64,000 nucleotides of DNA, taken from assembly GCA_036524005.1 (NCBI GenBank), contig DATDDB010000094.1, forward strand, positions 1 to 64,000. Direction: 5' to 3'. The translations under genes were made by a program, and so were the position numbers. Numbering within the stretch: position 1 is the stretch's first letter; every line of letters begins with the position of its first letter. This stretch comes from DATDDB01 sp036524005. GTDB taxonomy: Bacteria > Pseudomonadota > Gammaproteobacteria > Burkholderiales > Gallionellaceae. Below, in pieces: positions 27,565 to 37,601 of this stretch. The notes under the pieces are model-generated. The model saw only the letters and a list, made by a program, of their open reading frames with translations, searched no databases and had not been told where the DNA came from.

Positions 27565-28728
27565 TCAGTCCGCCTGCTTGCGCAGGAAGGAAGGGATATC
27601 CAGCGTATCCACCCCTGACTGCTTCAGCGCCTCCACCGCTTCGCGGCGGCGGTTGCTGCGCATCACGGTGGGCATGTCCAGCTCGCCGTAATTGATGGCA
27701 GGTTCCACCGGCTCGTCATGCGTGCCGGTGCGCTGGCCATACACCAGCTCGGGCTTGTGCTGTTTACGCATGGTGCCCGAACCCAGGCCGGTGGCGACGA
27801 TGGTCACGCGCAGCGCATCTTCCATGCTCTCGTCGAACACCTGGCCGACGATCACGGTGGCGTCTTCGGCGGCCACGCCCTGCACGCAGGACATCACGTC
27901 CTTGTATTCGCGCATGGTAAAGCTGGAACTGGCGGTGATATTGACCAGCACGCCGCGCGCGCCGGACAGGTCCACATCCTCCAGCAGCGGGCTGGACATC
28001 GCGCCTTCCGCTGCCTCTTTCGCGCGCTTGACGCCGGATGCGGTGGAAGAGCCCATCATCGCCATGCCGTTTTCCGACATCAGCGTGCGCACGTCGGCAA
28101 AGTCCACGTTCACCATGCCGTCCACGTTGATCACCTCGGCGATGCCGGCCACCGCGCCCTGCAGCACGCCGTTGGAGGCGCGGTAGGCGTCGAGCAAGGT
28201 GGTGTCCTCGCCCAGCACGGTCATCAGCTTCTCGTTAGGCACGATGATCAGCGAGTCCACATGCTCGCTCAGCGCAGCGATGCCTTCCTCGGCCAGCTTC
28301 ATGCGCTTGCGCTCGTGCTCGAACGGCTTGGTCACCACGGCCACGGTCAATATGCCGCGTTCCTTGGCCAGTTCAGCCACCACGGGTGCAGCCCCGGTGC
28401 CGGTGCCGCCGCCCATGCCGGCGGTGATGAACACCATGTCCACCCCTTCCAGCAGTTCGGCGATGCGCTCGCGGTCCTCCTGTGCGGCGGCATAGCCGAC
28501 ATCAGGCCGGGCGCCCGCGCCCAGCCCCTTGGTCAGGTTGCTGCCGATCTGCAGGTGGTTGCGCGCCTTGTTGTTCCTGAGCGCCTGGGCATCGGTGTTG
28601 ATGGCGACGAATTCCACTCCGCTGACCAATTGCTCGATCATGTGGTTCAGCGCATTGCCGCCGCAGCCGCCCACGCCTATCACCTTGATCACCGCTCCCT
28701 GATGTTGCGCATCCATAATCTCGAACAT
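27565..28728 (-). CDS. ftsZ: Cell division protein FtsZ
   Basis: A 387-residue tubulin homologue. It has IGVGGCGGNALNHM, the GTP-binding signature GGGTGTGAAPVVAELAKE, NVDFADVRTLM (T7 loop region) and the conserved C-terminal peptide DIPSFLRKQAD that binds FtsA, ZipA and MinC. An AGGAG site precedes the ATG. It builds the division ring. A 70-base spacer separates it from ftsA, unlike the overlapping genes upstream. Confidence 0.98.
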   Translation of the reverse strand: MFEIMDAQHQGAVIKVIGVGGCGGNALNHMIEQLVSGVEFVAINTDAQALRNNKARNHLQIGSNLTKGLGAGARPDVGYAAAQEDRERIAELLEGVDMVFITAGMGGGTGTGAAPVVAELAKERGILTVAVVTKPFEHERKRMKLAEEGIAALSEHVDSLIIVPNEKLMTVLGEDTTLLDAYRASNGVLQGAVAGIAEVINVDGMVNVDFADVRTLMSENGMAMMGSSTASGVKRAKEAAEGAMSSPLLEDVDLSGARGVLVNITASSSFTMREYKDVMSCVQGVAAEDATVIVGQVFDESMEDALRVTIVATGLGSGTMRKQHKPELVYGQRTGTHDEPVEPAINYGELDMPTVMRSNRRREAVEALKQSGVDTLDIPSFLRKQAD

Positions 28729-28798
28729 GATTTTTCTCCTTGCTGGTTGCCTACCCTGAATTTACAAAATACCCAAAATCCGTCACTCACGCGCTGCG

Positions 28799-30049
28799 TC
28801 AAAAATTGCCCTGGAACCACGCCTTCATCCTGCCCAGCACATCGCCGACCGAACCCGAATTGATGCGCGCCGCCTCATGCCGCTGCCGCTGTTCCATGGC
28901 ATAGAGCAGCAGCCCTATCCCGGTCGAAAATCGCGGCGTCTTGACCACATCGGCCAGGCCGCCCGCGTAATGCGGCAAGCCCAGCCGCACCGGCATGTGG
29001 AATATTTCCTCGCCCAGCTCCACCATGCCCTGCATGGCCCCGCTGCCGCCGGTGATGACAATTCCGGACGACAGCAGATCCTCGAAGCCGCTGCGCCGCA
29101 ATTCGGTTTGCACCAGCGAATACAGCTCCTCCACCCTGGGCTCGATCACTTCGGCCAGGGTCTGGCGCGACAGCATGCGCGGACCGCGCTCGCCCACGCC
29201 CGGCACCTCGATCGGCGCATCGCCCGCCAGCTGGCGCAAGGCGCAGCCGTATTTGATCTTGATGTCCTCGGCGTCCCGGGTCGGGGTGCGCAACGCCATG
29301 GCAATGTCGTTGGTGATCTGGTCGCCCGCAATGGGAATCACCGCGCTATGGCGGATCGCGCCGCCGGTGAACACCGCCACGTCGGTGGTGCCGCCACCGA
29401 TGTCAACCAGGCACACCCCCAGATCCTTTTCGTCGTCGGCCAGCACCGCCTTGCTCGAGGCCAGCGGCTGCAGGATCAATTCGCGCACCTCCAGACCGCA
29501 ACGGTGCACGCATTTCATGATGTTCTGCACCGCGGCCACCGCGCCGGTGACGATGTGGATCTCCACCTCCAGGCGCATGCCGCTCATGCCCAGCGGCTTC
29601 TTGATGCCCTCCTGGCCGTCAATGCTGAATTCCTGCTCCAGGATGTGCAGGATTTTCTGGTCGCCCGGCAGGGCGATGGAACTGGCGGTTTCGATCACGC
29701 GCTCGATGTCCGCCTGCGACACCTCCTTGTCCTTGATCTTGACCATGCCATTGGCGTTGGCGCCCTTGATGTGGCTGCCAGCAATCCCGGTATAGACTTC
29801 GCGTATCTTGCAATCGGCCATCAGCTCGGCCTCTTCCAGCGCGCGCTGGATAGCGCCGACCGTGGCGTCGATATTGACCACCATGCCCTTCTTCATGCCG
29901 GAGGACTCGTGCATGCCCACGCCCACCACCTCCAGCCCGCCCTCCTGCGTGATCTCACCGACGACGGCGATGATCTTGGAGGTGCCGATGTCCAGCCCGA
30001 CTATCAAGTCCCTGGTCTCCCTGCCCCTGTTCATTGGCTTTACCTGCAT
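28799..30049 (-). CDS. ftsA: Cell division protein FtsA
   Basis: An actin-like ATPase of about 416 residues. It has DLIVGLDIGTSKIIAVVGE (phosphate 1), CLVDIGGGTTDVAVFTGGAIRHS (phosphate 2) and GIVITGGSGAMQGM (adenosine site). The C-terminal RMKAWFQGNF is the amphipathic membrane-targeting helix. It anchors FtsZ to the membrane. I chose the ATG at 30049 because of GAGGGTGAG before it; GTG 30064 and ATG 30034 are alternatives. It follows ftsQ closely. Confidence 0.96.
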   Translation of the reverse strand: MQVKPMNRGRETRDLIVGLDIGTSKIIAVVGEITQEGGLEVVGVGMHESSGMKKGMVVNIDATVGAIQRALEEAELMADCKIREVYTGIAGSHIKGANANGMVKIKDKEVSQADIERVIETASSIALPGDQKILHILEQEFSIDGQEGIKKPLGMSGMRLEVEIHIVTGAVAAVQNIMKCVHRCGLEVRELILQPLASSKAVLADDEKDLGVCLVDIGGGTTDVAVFTGGAIRHSAVIPIAGDQITNDIAMALRTPTRDAEDIKIKYGCALRQLAGDAPIEVPGVGERGPRMLSRQTLAEVIEPRVEELYSLVQTELRRSGFEDLLSSGIVITGGSGAMQGMVELGEEIFHMPVRLGLPHYAGGLADVVKTPRFSTGIGLLLYAMEQRQRHEAARINSGSVGDVLGRMKAWFQGNF

Positions 30050-30064
30050 CTCACCCTCATACAC

Positions 30065-30763
30065 TCAACTCGTAGCCAACCTTGCCGCAAACCCGTTGCG
30101 GTAGCGCAAGTCCACAAACTTCGCAGGCGCCTTCATCGCCGCCAGGTATTGCGGATAAGCTGCAGCAAACCGCTCCAGCCGCTCATCCACCTGCTCGCGC
30201 CCCAGTTCCAGCACCGCGCCGTCCTTCAGGCGCAGCTGCCAGGCGTAGCGCGACGACACGGTGATTTGCGCGACCCCCAGCCCCAGCGGAGCCAGCATTT
30301 CGCTGAAGCGCGTGTAGCGCTGCGCCATTTCCGCCGCGGCTCCTTCCGGGCCGGTGAATTCGGGCAAGGCATCAGCAGCCTTTGCAACAAACACCTCGCC
30401 CTCCGTGTTCACCAGCGCTGTCCCGTTCCAGCGCGCCAGCGCCTGGTGCTCTTCCAGCGCCACGTCCAGCTGCCACGGGAAATGCCGCCGCACGCTCACG
30501 CGCCGCACCCAGGGCAGCTTTTCGAAGGAACGGCGCGCCTGATCCAGGTTCACCGTGAAAAAATTGCCATGCAGCGAATCGCGCACCGCCGCTTCCAGCT
30601 GCCCTCTGTCCACCCGTAGCGGGGCGGCATCCAGCTGCACCGTGCGCAGCGCGAACACCGGCAGGAGCAGCGCATACCCCAGGGCTGCGGCAAGCAGCAG
30701 CAACACGCTGGCACCGAACAGTGTCCAGGTCAGTTTGCGCAGCGCCTGCGCGTCATCCCACAT
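30065..30763 (-). CDS. ftsQ: Cell division protein FtsQ
   Basis: A 232-residue bitopic membrane protein. A short cytoplasmic N-terminus is followed by one transmembrane helix (about residues 15-36), a POTRA domain (LRTVQLDAAPLRVDRGQLEAAV...LPWVRRVSVRRHFPWQLDVAL) and an FtsQ beta domain. It links early and late divisome proteins (FtsB/FtsL). It overlaps the end of ddl by 11 bases. Confidence 0.95.
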   Translation of the reverse strand: MWDDAQALRKLTWTLFGASVLLLLAAALGYALLLPVFALRTVQLDAAPLRVDRGQLEAAVRDSLHGNFFTVNLDQARRSFEKLPWVRRVSVRRHFPWQLDVALEEHQALARWNGTALVNTEGEVFVAKAADALPEFTGPEGAAAEMAQRYTRFSEMLAPLGLGVAQITVSSRYAWQLRLKDGAVLELGREQVDERLERFAAAYPQYLAAMKAPAKFVDLRYRNGFAARLATS

Positions 30764-31661
30764 GGGCCGTCTCCAGTATGCTCAGCACCAGCTGCTCGAA
30801 ACTCATCCCGGCCTGGCGCGCGCCCATGGGCACCAGGCTGTGGTCGGTCATGCCGGGCAGCGTATTCATCTCCAGGAAATAGGGCTGTCCGCTCTCGTCG
30901 ATGATGAGGTCAACCCGCGCCCAGCCACGGCAGCCCAGCACCCGGAAAGAACGCATCACGATGTCCGCAAGACGCGCCTCGGTTTCCTGCGCCAGCCCCG
31001 GACAGGTATAGCGCGTATCGTCCGCCAGGTACTTTGCATCGTAGTCGTAGAACTCGTGCGGGGTTTCTATGCGTATCGAGGGCAAGACCTTGTCCGCCAC
31101 GATCGGAAACTGCACTTCGGCGCCCTTGATGAACTTTTCCACCAGCACAAGGCTGTCATACTTTGCCGCCAGCGCGTAGGCCGCGCGCAATTCCGCGGCG
31201 CTTTTGACCTTGCTTATGCCTACGCTGGACCCTTCGTTGGCCGGTTTTACAAACAATGGCAATCCCAACCGCTGCACCACCGCATCCCAGTCGCTGTCGG
31301 CGGTAAGCAGCTCGAAATCCGCGACCGGAATTCCGGCGGCCTTCCATACCAGCTTGGTGCGGTATTTGTCCATGGACAGCGCGGAAGCCAGCACGCCGCT
31401 GCCGGTATAGGGAATGCCCATCAATTCGAGCGCTCCTTGCACCGTCCCATCCTCCCCGCCGCGGCCATGCAGGATGACAAATGCCCGGTCATAGCCTTCG
31501 TCGCGCAAGGCCTGCAAATCCTGCACCGCCGGATCGAACGCATGCGCGTCCACGCCGCTTTTTTGCAGCGCCGCCAAAACCGCCTTGCCGCTTTTCAGCG
31601 ACACCTCGCGCTCGGCCGAACTTCCGCCAAACAACACCGCAACTTTTCCAAAATTCTTCAT
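30753..31661 (-). CDS. ddlB: D-alanine-D-alanine ligase, DdlB type
   Basis: A 302-residue ATP-grasp ligase. VAVLFGGSSAEREVSLKSG, the HGRGGEDGTVQGALE loop, GSSVGISKV and RVDLIIDESGQPYFLEMNTLPGMTDHSL are the standard Ddl motifs. It makes the D-Ala-D-Ala end of the peptidoglycan peptide. Its ATG overlaps the murB stop by four bases. Confidence 0.97.
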   Translation of the reverse strand: MKNFGKVAVLFGGSSAEREVSLKSGKAVLAALQKSGVDAHAFDPAVQDLQALRDEGYDRAFVILHGRGGEDGTVQGALELMGIPYTGSGVLASALSMDKYRTKLVWKAAGIPVADFELLTADSDWDAVVQRLGLPLFVKPANEGSSVGISKVKSAAELRAAYALAAKYDSLVLVEKFIKGAEVQFPIVADKVLPSIRIETPHEFYDYDAKYLADDTRYTCPGLAQETEARLADIVMRSFRVLGCRGWARVDLIIDESGQPYFLEMNTLPGMTDHSLVPMGARQAGMSFEQLVLSILETAHVG

Positions 31662-32599
31662 GCTGCCTCGCCCCTCACGGCTTCACCAATAATGCGCACC
31701 TCGGGATGCAGGCTGATGCCGGTCTGCTGCTGCACCACCGCCTGCACCTCGTTGATCAGAGTTTCAATATCCTTCGCCGTCGCGCCGCCCGTGTTGACGA
31801 TGAAATTTGCATGCTTTTCCGACACCCGCGCCCCGCCGATCTGGCGCCCCTTCAGGCCGCAAGCCTCGATCAGGCGCGCCGCATGGTCGCCCGGCGGATT
31901 GCGGAACACCGACCCCGCATTCGGCAATTGCAGCGGCTGGCTGGCCAGGCGCCGTTCCAGCAGCGCCTTGATTTCGCGCCGCGAAACCTCTCCATCCCCG
32001 GCCCAAAACCTTAGCCATGCACCGGCGAACCATTCCTGCCGCGCCACGCGCAGGGCCACATGGCGGTAGCCGATTTCATAATCATCCGCCGTGCGCTGGC
32101 GCAGACGGCCCTGACGGTCCACCACCTGCACGTATTCCACACGTTCCCACGTTTCGCTGCCGTAACAGCCCGCGTTCATGGTCAACATCCCGCCCACGGT
32201 GCCCGGGATGCCGGCAAAAAATTCTGCGCCGCGCAAATTGTGCTGGGCGGCAAAGCGCGCCAGTTTTGCGCCGGGCACGCCCGCCTCGGCGTAGACCAGG
32301 CCATTTGGCTCCATGCGCAATGCGCTAAGCGCTCCGTGCAGCAGCAGCACGGTGCCGCGCAGTCCGCCGTCGCGCACCAGCAGGTTGCTGCCGAGGCCGA
32401 CCGCCAGCACCGGCTCACCTGCCGGCAGGACGCGCAGGAAAGCCTGCAAATCCTCGAGATCGGCCGGCTGGTACATGCGCTCCACCCGCCCGCCCGCACG
32501 CCAGCTCACGTGGCGGCTCATGTCCACGTCACGGCTCAGCGTGCCGCGCAGCCCGGCGGCCTGCAGTCCAGCAAATTTTTCCGCTTCCGTCATGTTCAT
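31658..32599 (-). CDS. murB: UDP-N-acetylenolpyruvoylglucosamine reductase
   Basis: 313 residues from the ATG at 32599, which overlaps the murC stop as ATGA; a longer frame begins at 32620 but that start is less likely. FAD-binding stretches are visible: VGLGSNLLVRDGGLRG, GIPGTVGGMLTMNAGCYG, and the C-terminal GSVFRNPPGDHAARLIEACGLKG of the type I enzymes. It reduces UDP-GlcNAc-enolpyruvate to UDP-MurNAc. Confidence 0.96.
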   Translation of the reverse strand: MNMTEAEKFAGLQAAGLRGTLSRDVDMSRHVSWRAGGRVERMYQPADLEDLQAFLRVLPAGEPVLAVGLGSNLLVRDGGLRGTVLLLHGALSALRMEPNGLVYAEAGVPGAKLARFAAQHNLRGAEFFAGIPGTVGGMLTMNAGCYGSETWERVEYVQVVDRQGRLRQRTADDYEIGYRHVALRVARQEWFAGAWLRFWAGDGEVSRREIKALLERRLASQPLQLPNAGSVFRNPPGDHAARLIEACGLKGRQIGGARVSEKHANFIVNTGGATAKDIETLINEVQAVVQQQTGISLHPEVRIIGEAVRGEAA

Positions 32600-33999
32600 G
32601 CGCTCGCCGCCATTTCGCACACTTGCGCAGGCACGCCGCCGATGGAACCTGCGCCCATGGTCACCACCACGTCGCCGGGCTGCGCCATTTTCAGTATGGC
32701 TTCCGGCATGTCCTTGATATTTTCAACGAACGTTGCCTCCTCCTTGCCCGCCACGCGCAGCGCGCGCATCAGCGAACGCCCGTCGGCCGCGACAATGGGC
32801 GCTTCGCCCGCGGCATACACCTCGCCCAGCAGCAGCGCATCCACGCCCGATAACACTTTGACAAAATCCTCAAATAAGTCGCGCGTGCGCGTATAGCGGT
32901 GCGGCTGGAATGCGAGCACCAGGCGCCGGCCGGGAAACGCACCGCGCACCGCCGCCAGGGTGGCGGCCATCTCGACCGGGTGATGACCGTAGTCGTCGAT
33001 CAGGGAGAAGCTGCCGCCGCTGGCCAGCGCAATCTCCCCGTAGCGCTGGAAGCGCCGTCCCACGCCCTGGAATTCCGCCAGCGCGGCGACGATCGCTGCT
33101 TCCGGCACGCCAATCTCCAGACCGACGGCGATGGCGGACAGCGCATTCAGCACGTTGTGCTGCCCCGCCAGATTCAGCGTGATGTCCAAATCAATCGGCA
33201 CAGTATTGTGGCGGCACAGTGCGGTGAACTTCATGCGCCCGCCCTCGTGGCGGATATTGACCGCGCGAATCTGCGCGTCCTCCGACACACCGTAGGTGGT
33301 GACCGGCTTGCTGATGCGCCCCAGTATCTCGCGCACATTGGCATCGTCCACACACAGCATGGCACGTCCATAGAACGGCAGGCGCTCCAGGAAATCCACA
33401 AACGCCTGCTTGAGGCGGCTGAAATCGTGGTTGTAGGTTTCCATGTGGTCCGCGTCGATGTTGGTGACCACCGCCATGATGGGCGTCAGGTGCAAAAAGG
33501 AGGCGTCGGACTCGTCTGCCTCGGCCACGATGTATTCGCCGGTCCCGAGTTTGGCATTGGTGCCGCTGCTGTTGAGCCTGCCGCCGATGACATAGGTCGG
33601 ATCGAACCCGCCCTTGGCCAGCACGCTGGCCACCAGGCTGGTGGTGGTGGTCTTGCCGTGCGTGCCCGCGATGGCGATGCCCTGGCGCAGCCGCATCAGC
33701 TCGGCCAGCATCACGGCGCGTGGCACCACCGGAATTTTGCCCGCGCGCGCGGCCGTCACTTCGGGGTTGTCTGCGCTCACCGCGGTTGACACCACCACCG
33801 CGTCGGCCCCGGCAATGTTCTGCTCCGCATGCCCCACCCGCACCTCCGCGCCCAGTTTGCGCAGGCGCGCCACCACCGCGCTATCGGCCAGATCGGAGCC
33901 GCTCACCTGGAAACCCAGGTTGAGCAGCACCTCGGCAATGCCGTTCATGCCTGAGCCGCCGATGCCGACGAAGTGGATGTGTTTGATCTTGTGCTTCAT
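32596..33999 (-). CDS. murC: UDP-N-acetylmuramate-L-alanine ligase
   Basis: 467 residues from the ATG at 33999 (AGGAG upstream). The longer frame to 34107 overlaps murG and is not used. Mur ligase motifs: HFVGIGGSGMNGIAEVL, GTHGKTTTTSLVA (ATP), EADESDASFLHL and DDYGHHPVEMAATL. It adds L-Ala to UDP-MurNAc. The start lies 10 bases after murG. Confidence 0.97.
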   Translation of the reverse strand: MKHKIKHIHFVGIGGSGMNGIAEVLLNLGFQVSGSDLADSAVVARLRKLGAEVRVGHAEQNIAGADAVVVSTAVSADNPEVTAARAGKIPVVPRAVMLAELMRLRQGIAIAGTHGKTTTTSLVASVLAKGGFDPTYVIGGRLNSSGTNAKLGTGEYIVAEADESDASFLHLTPIMAVVTNIDADHMETYNHDFSRLKQAFVDFLERLPFYGRAMLCVDDANVREILGRISKPVTTYGVSEDAQIRAVNIRHEGGRMKFTALCRHNTVPIDLDITLNLAGQHNVLNALSAIAVGLEIGVPEAAIVAALAEFQGVGRRFQRYGEIALASGGSFSLIDDYGHHPVEMAATLAAVRGAFPGRRLVLAFQPHRYTRTRDLFEDFVKVLSGVDALLLGEVYAAGEAPIVAADGRSLMRALRVAGKEEATFVENIKDMPEAILKMAQPGDVVVTMGAGSIGGVPAQVCEMAASA

Positions 34000-34009
34000 G
34001 GCTCCTGCC

Positions 34010-35077
34010 TCATTTCGCCACCTCCGCGCACACTTGCGCCACGCGCTGCGCGGCGTTGGGCTGTGCCACCGCGCGCGCCGCCTGCGCCATTTCCAGCGCG
34101 CGCGCACGCGTCATGCCCTGCAGCAATTCCGCCAGCCGCTCCGGCGTCAGCTCTTTCTGCGGCAACAGCACCGCCGCCCCGCGATCGCTCAGGAAATGCG
34201 CATTGACGGTCTGGTGATCGTCCACCGCATGGGGGAACGGCACCAGCATGCTGGCCAAACCTGCCGCTGCCAGCTCGGAAACGGTCAAGGCGCCGGCGCG
34301 GCACACCACCAGGTCGGCCTGCTCGTAATAGAACGCCATGTTGTCCACGAACGGCGCCACCATGGCCTCCACCCCCGCCTGCTGGTAGGCCGCCCGGGTT
34401 GCCTCATAGTGCTGCTTGCCGCTCTGGTGCAGCACATGCGGCCGCACCTCCTGCGGGATCAGCGCCAATGCCTTGGGGATGCGTTCGTTGATCACCTTGG
34501 CCCCCAGGCTGCCGCCCACCACCAGCATGTTAAGCGGCCCTTCGCGCTTGCCAAAACGCGTGCCTGGCTCCGGCAGCGAAGCGATCGCTTCGCGCACCGG
34601 GTTGCCGCACCATTCCGCGTTCGGCAGCACATTCGGGAAGCCGCTCATTACGCGCTTCGCATAGCGTGCCAGCAGCTTGTTGCTCATGCCGGCGACGGCA
34701 TTCTGCTCGTGGATTACCAGCGGACGGCGCAGCAGCGCGGCCATCAGCCCGCCGGGGACGGTGATGTATCCGCCCATCCCCAGCACCACGGCGGGGCGGT
34801 ATTGCAGGAACACGAACAGGCATTGCCACAAGGCGAACAGCAGGCTGAACGGCATGGTGATCTTGCGCAGCAAACCCTTGCCGCGCAGGCCGTAGAAATC
34901 CACCAGACCCATGGCATAGCCGTGCTTGGGCACCAGCTCCGCTTCCATGCTGTTCGGCGCGCCCAGCCACACCACCTTCCAGCCCTGCGCCTTCAGGCAA
35001 TCCGCCACGGCCAGCCCGGGGAAGATATGGCCGCCCGTGCCGCCCGCCATGATCAGTATGGTTTTGCTCTTGCTCAT
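34010..35077 (-). CDS. murG: Lipid II synthase glycosyltransferase MurG
   Basis: A 355-residue GT-B enzyme. The N-terminal MAGGTGGHIFPGLAVAD glycine loop, GMGGYITVPGGLMA, HEQNAVAGMSNKLLA, VVGGSLGAKVINE and VCRAGALTVSELAAAG are typical. It adds GlcNAc to lipid I at the inner membrane face. Its ATG overlaps the ftsW stop by four bases. Confidence 0.97.
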   Translation of the reverse strand: MSKSKTILIMAGGTGGHIFPGLAVADCLKAQGWKVVWLGAPNSMEAELVPKHGYAMGLVDFYGLRGKGLLRKITMPFSLLFALWQCLFVFLQYRPAVVLGMGGYITVPGGLMAALLRRPLVIHEQNAVAGMSNKLLARYAKRVMSGFPNVLPNAEWCGNPVREAIASLPEPGTRFGKREGPLNMLVVGGSLGAKVINERIPKALALIPQEVRPHVLHQSGKQHYEATRAAYQQAGVEAMVAPFVDNMAFYYEQADLVVCRAGALTVSELAAAGLASMLVPFPHAVDDHQTVNAHFLSDRGAAVLLPQKELTPERLAELLQGMTRARALEMAQAARAVAQPNAAQRVAQVCAEVAK

Positions 35078-36231
35078 CTTGTCTGGCCCCGCATCATTTT
35101 CCTGTTCTCATAGTCAATTCTCAGCAGGATGGCCACGGCGAGGCAGTTAACTGCCATGCCGCTGCCGCCGAAGCTGAGGAACGGCAGGGTCAATCCCTTG
35201 GTGGGCAGCACGCCCATGTTCACGCCGATGTTGATCATGGCCTGCATGCCCAGCCACAGGCCGATGCCCTGCGCCACCAGGGCGGGAAACTGCATATCCA
35301 GGAATGCCGCCTGGCGGCCTATGGCAAATGCGCGCATCACCAGCAGTGCAAACAGCGCAATGACAGCGCCCACGCCGACCACGCCCAGCTCCTCTGCAAT
35401 CACCGCCATCAGAAAATCGGTGTGCGCCTCAGGCAGATAGAACAGCTTCTCCACGCTGGCGCCCAACCCCACGCCCAACCACTCGCCACGCCCGAAGGCT
35501 ATCAGCGAATGGCTCAGCTGGTAGCCCTTGCCGAAGGGATCGGCCCAGGGGTCCATGAATCCGGTCAGGCGATGCATGCGATAGGGTGCAATCAGTATCA
35601 GCGCAGCAAAGGCAAAGGGCAGCGCAACCAGCAACCCGCCAAACACCTTGATGTTGAATCCGCCAAGGAACAGGGTGCACAGCGCGATGGAGCAGATCAC
35701 CACGAACGCCCCCATGTCCGGCTCCATCAGCAGCAGGCCGCCGACCAGCGCCATGATGAGGAACATCGGCCAGAACGCCTTGAACAGATGGCCTTTGAGC
35801 ATGCCCTTGCGCACGGTGTAATCGGCGGCGTACAGCACGGCCAGGAGCTTCATCAGCTCCGATGGCTGGAAATTGACGATGAACAGGTACAGCCAGCGCT
35901 TGCTACCGTTCACTTCCTTGCCGACGCCCGGGATGAGCACCAGCAGCAGCAGCAGCACGCCCAGTATGAACAGGAAGGGCGCCATTTTTTGCCAGAACTG
36001 CACCGGAAACTGGAATGCGACCAAACCCAGCATCAGCCCGACTCCGATGAACATGCCGTGCCGGATCAGGTAATAAGCGGGTTGGCCGCGGCTCGCCTCA
36101 GCAATGGCAATGGACGACGAATACACCATCACCAGGCCGAGCGAAAGCAGTGCGACAACGCCCCATACCAGCACTTGGTCGTACTCGGCCATGGGCTGTC
36201 TGCGCTTTCCCAGGAGGGTGGCGATCGTCAT
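35074..36231 (-). CDS. ftsW: Peptidoglycan polymerase FtsW (SEDS family)
   Basis: A 385-residue protein with about 10 transmembrane helices. SEDS signatures are visible: VYSSSIAIAEA near the start, GSKRWLYLFIVNFQPSELMKL in the middle, and the late LPTKGLTLPFLSFGGSGM. It is the septal glycan polymerase partner of FtsI. Start and stop both overlap neighbours by four bases (murD, murG). Confidence 0.96.
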   Translation of the reverse strand: MTIATLLGKRRQPMAEYDQVLVWGVVALLSLGLVMVYSSSIAIAEASRGQPAYYLIRHGMFIGVGLMLGLVAFQFPVQFWQKMAPFLFILGVLLLLLVLIPGVGKEVNGSKRWLYLFIVNFQPSELMKLLAVLYAADYTVRKGMLKGHLFKAFWPMFLIMALVGGLLLMEPDMGAFVVICSIALCTLFLGGFNIKVFGGLLVALPFAFAALILIAPYRMHRLTGFMDPWADPFGKGYQLSHSLIAFGRGEWLGVGLGASVEKLFYLPEAHTDFLMAVIAEELGVVGVGAVIALFALLVMRAFAIGRQAAFLDMQFPALVAQGIGLWLGMQAMINIGVNMGVLPTKGLTLPFLSFGGSGMAVNCLAVAILLRIDYENRKMMRGQTR

Positions 36232-37601
36232 GCCATCTCCTTCTGCAATTTTTTGACCGCCGCCACGAAAACTTCGGCGCGGTGCTCATAATTGCGGAAC
36301 ATGTCGAAACTGGCGCAGGCAGGAGACAGCAGCACCGCATCGCCTGGCCGGGCCAGCGCAGCACTCTGCCGCACCGCATCTGCCATGTCTTTTGCGTACA
36401 CCACGGTCTTGCCGCAGCCTTGCAGCGCGGCCTCGATGAGGCCAGCATCGCGCCCGATCAGCACCGCAGCGCGCGCATGCTCGGAGACCGACTGCCTGAG
36501 CGGGGAGAAATCCTGTCCCTTGCCCTCGCCGCCGAGTATCACCACTGCGGGCCTGCCCAGCCCGTTCAATGCCGCCTCGGTTGCGCCGACGTTGGTTCCC
36601 TTGGAATCGTCGAAGTATTCCACGCCGCCGATTTCCGCAACCCTCTCCACGCGGTGCGGCAGGCCCTTGAAGGCGCGCAGTGCTGCGCACAAAGGTTCCA
36701 GCGGCAAATCGATGGCGCGGCACAATGCCAATGCGGCGAGCGCATTCGCGATGTTGTGCAATCCGGCCACCTGCAATTCGTTGGCGTTGAGCACGCGCTT
36801 TTGCCCCTGCACCAGCCACAGGTCTGCGCCGTCGCGCGCAATGCTCCAATCGCCGTTCCGTTGCGGCTGCCTGATCCCGAACTTGACGCACGCGCTTCCG
36901 GCCTGGGTCATCGCGTTGCTGCGTTCATCGTCGCGGTTGAGCACACGCACGCCGCAGCCGATGAAAATGCGCGCCTTGGCGGCAGCGTAGGCTTCCATGT
37001 CCGGGTAGCGGTCGAGGTGATCCTCGGTGATGTTGAGCACCGTCGCCGCATCGGGGTGCAGTGACTGGGTGGTTTCCAGCTGGAAGCTGGAAAGTTCCAG
37101 CACCCACACCTGCGGCTGCTTGCCCTGGCGCCGCAGCCACACGTCCAGCACGGCCGGCGAGATATTCCCCGCCACTTCGGTATCCAGCCCGGCCGCGCGG
37201 CACATGGCGCCGACCATGCTGGTCACCGTGGTCTTGCCGTTGGCGCCAGTGATGGCGATGATTTTCGGGCGCCTGTGTTCCGGCAAGGCCAGTGCGAACA
37301 GTTCGATGTCGCCCGCCACCGGGATGCCCTGCCCGATCGCGCGCTGCACCAGCGGGTCGTACAGGGGCACGCCCGGGCTGATGGCGATGAGCTCGATGCC
37401 CTGCAGCAAGGCATCCTTGAACGGCCCGCAATGCACTGAGGAAATGGGCACGAGCTGTGTCACCTGGTCCAGGCCGGGCGGCTTGCTGCGCGTATCCGCC
37501 ACGCGCAGGCGCGCGCCCTGTGCGCTCAGCCAGCGCACCAGGGACAGCCCGGTTTCACCCAGGCCCAGCACCAGCACGGATTTTCCTTTCAGTTCCATCA
37601 T
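36228..37601 (-). CDS. murD: UDP-N-acetylmuramoylalanine-D-glutamate ligase
   Basis: A 457-residue Mur ligase: VLVLGLGETGLSLVRWL, ITGANGKTTVTSMVG (ATP loop), LNITEDHLDRYPDMEAY and DDSKGTNVGATEAAL. It adds D-Glu. Two ATGs in tandem (37601, 37598) can start it; the upstream sequence contains a degenerate duplicate of the mraY tail whose TGA overlaps these ATGs. Confidence 0.97.
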   Translation of the reverse strand: MMELKGKSVLVLGLGETGLSLVRWLSAQGARLRVADTRSKPPGLDQVTQLVPISSVHCGPFKDALLQGIELIAISPGVPLYDPLVQRAIGQGIPVAGDIELFALALPEHRRPKIIAITGANGKTTVTSMVGAMCRAAGLDTEVAGNISPAVLDVWLRRQGKQPQVWVLELSSFQLETTQSLHPDAATVLNITEDHLDRYPDMEAYAAAKARIFIGCGVRVLNRDDERSNAMTQAGSACVKFGIRQPQRNGDWSIARDGADLWLVQGQKRVLNANELQVAGLHNIANALAALALCRAIDLPLEPLCAALRAFKGLPHRVERVAEIGGVEYFDDSKGTNVGATEAALNGLGRPAVVILGGEGKGQDFSPLRQSVSEHARAAVLIGRDAGLIEAALQGCGKTVVYAKDMADAVRQSAALARPGDAVLLSPACASFDMFRNYEHRAEVFVAAVKKLQKEMA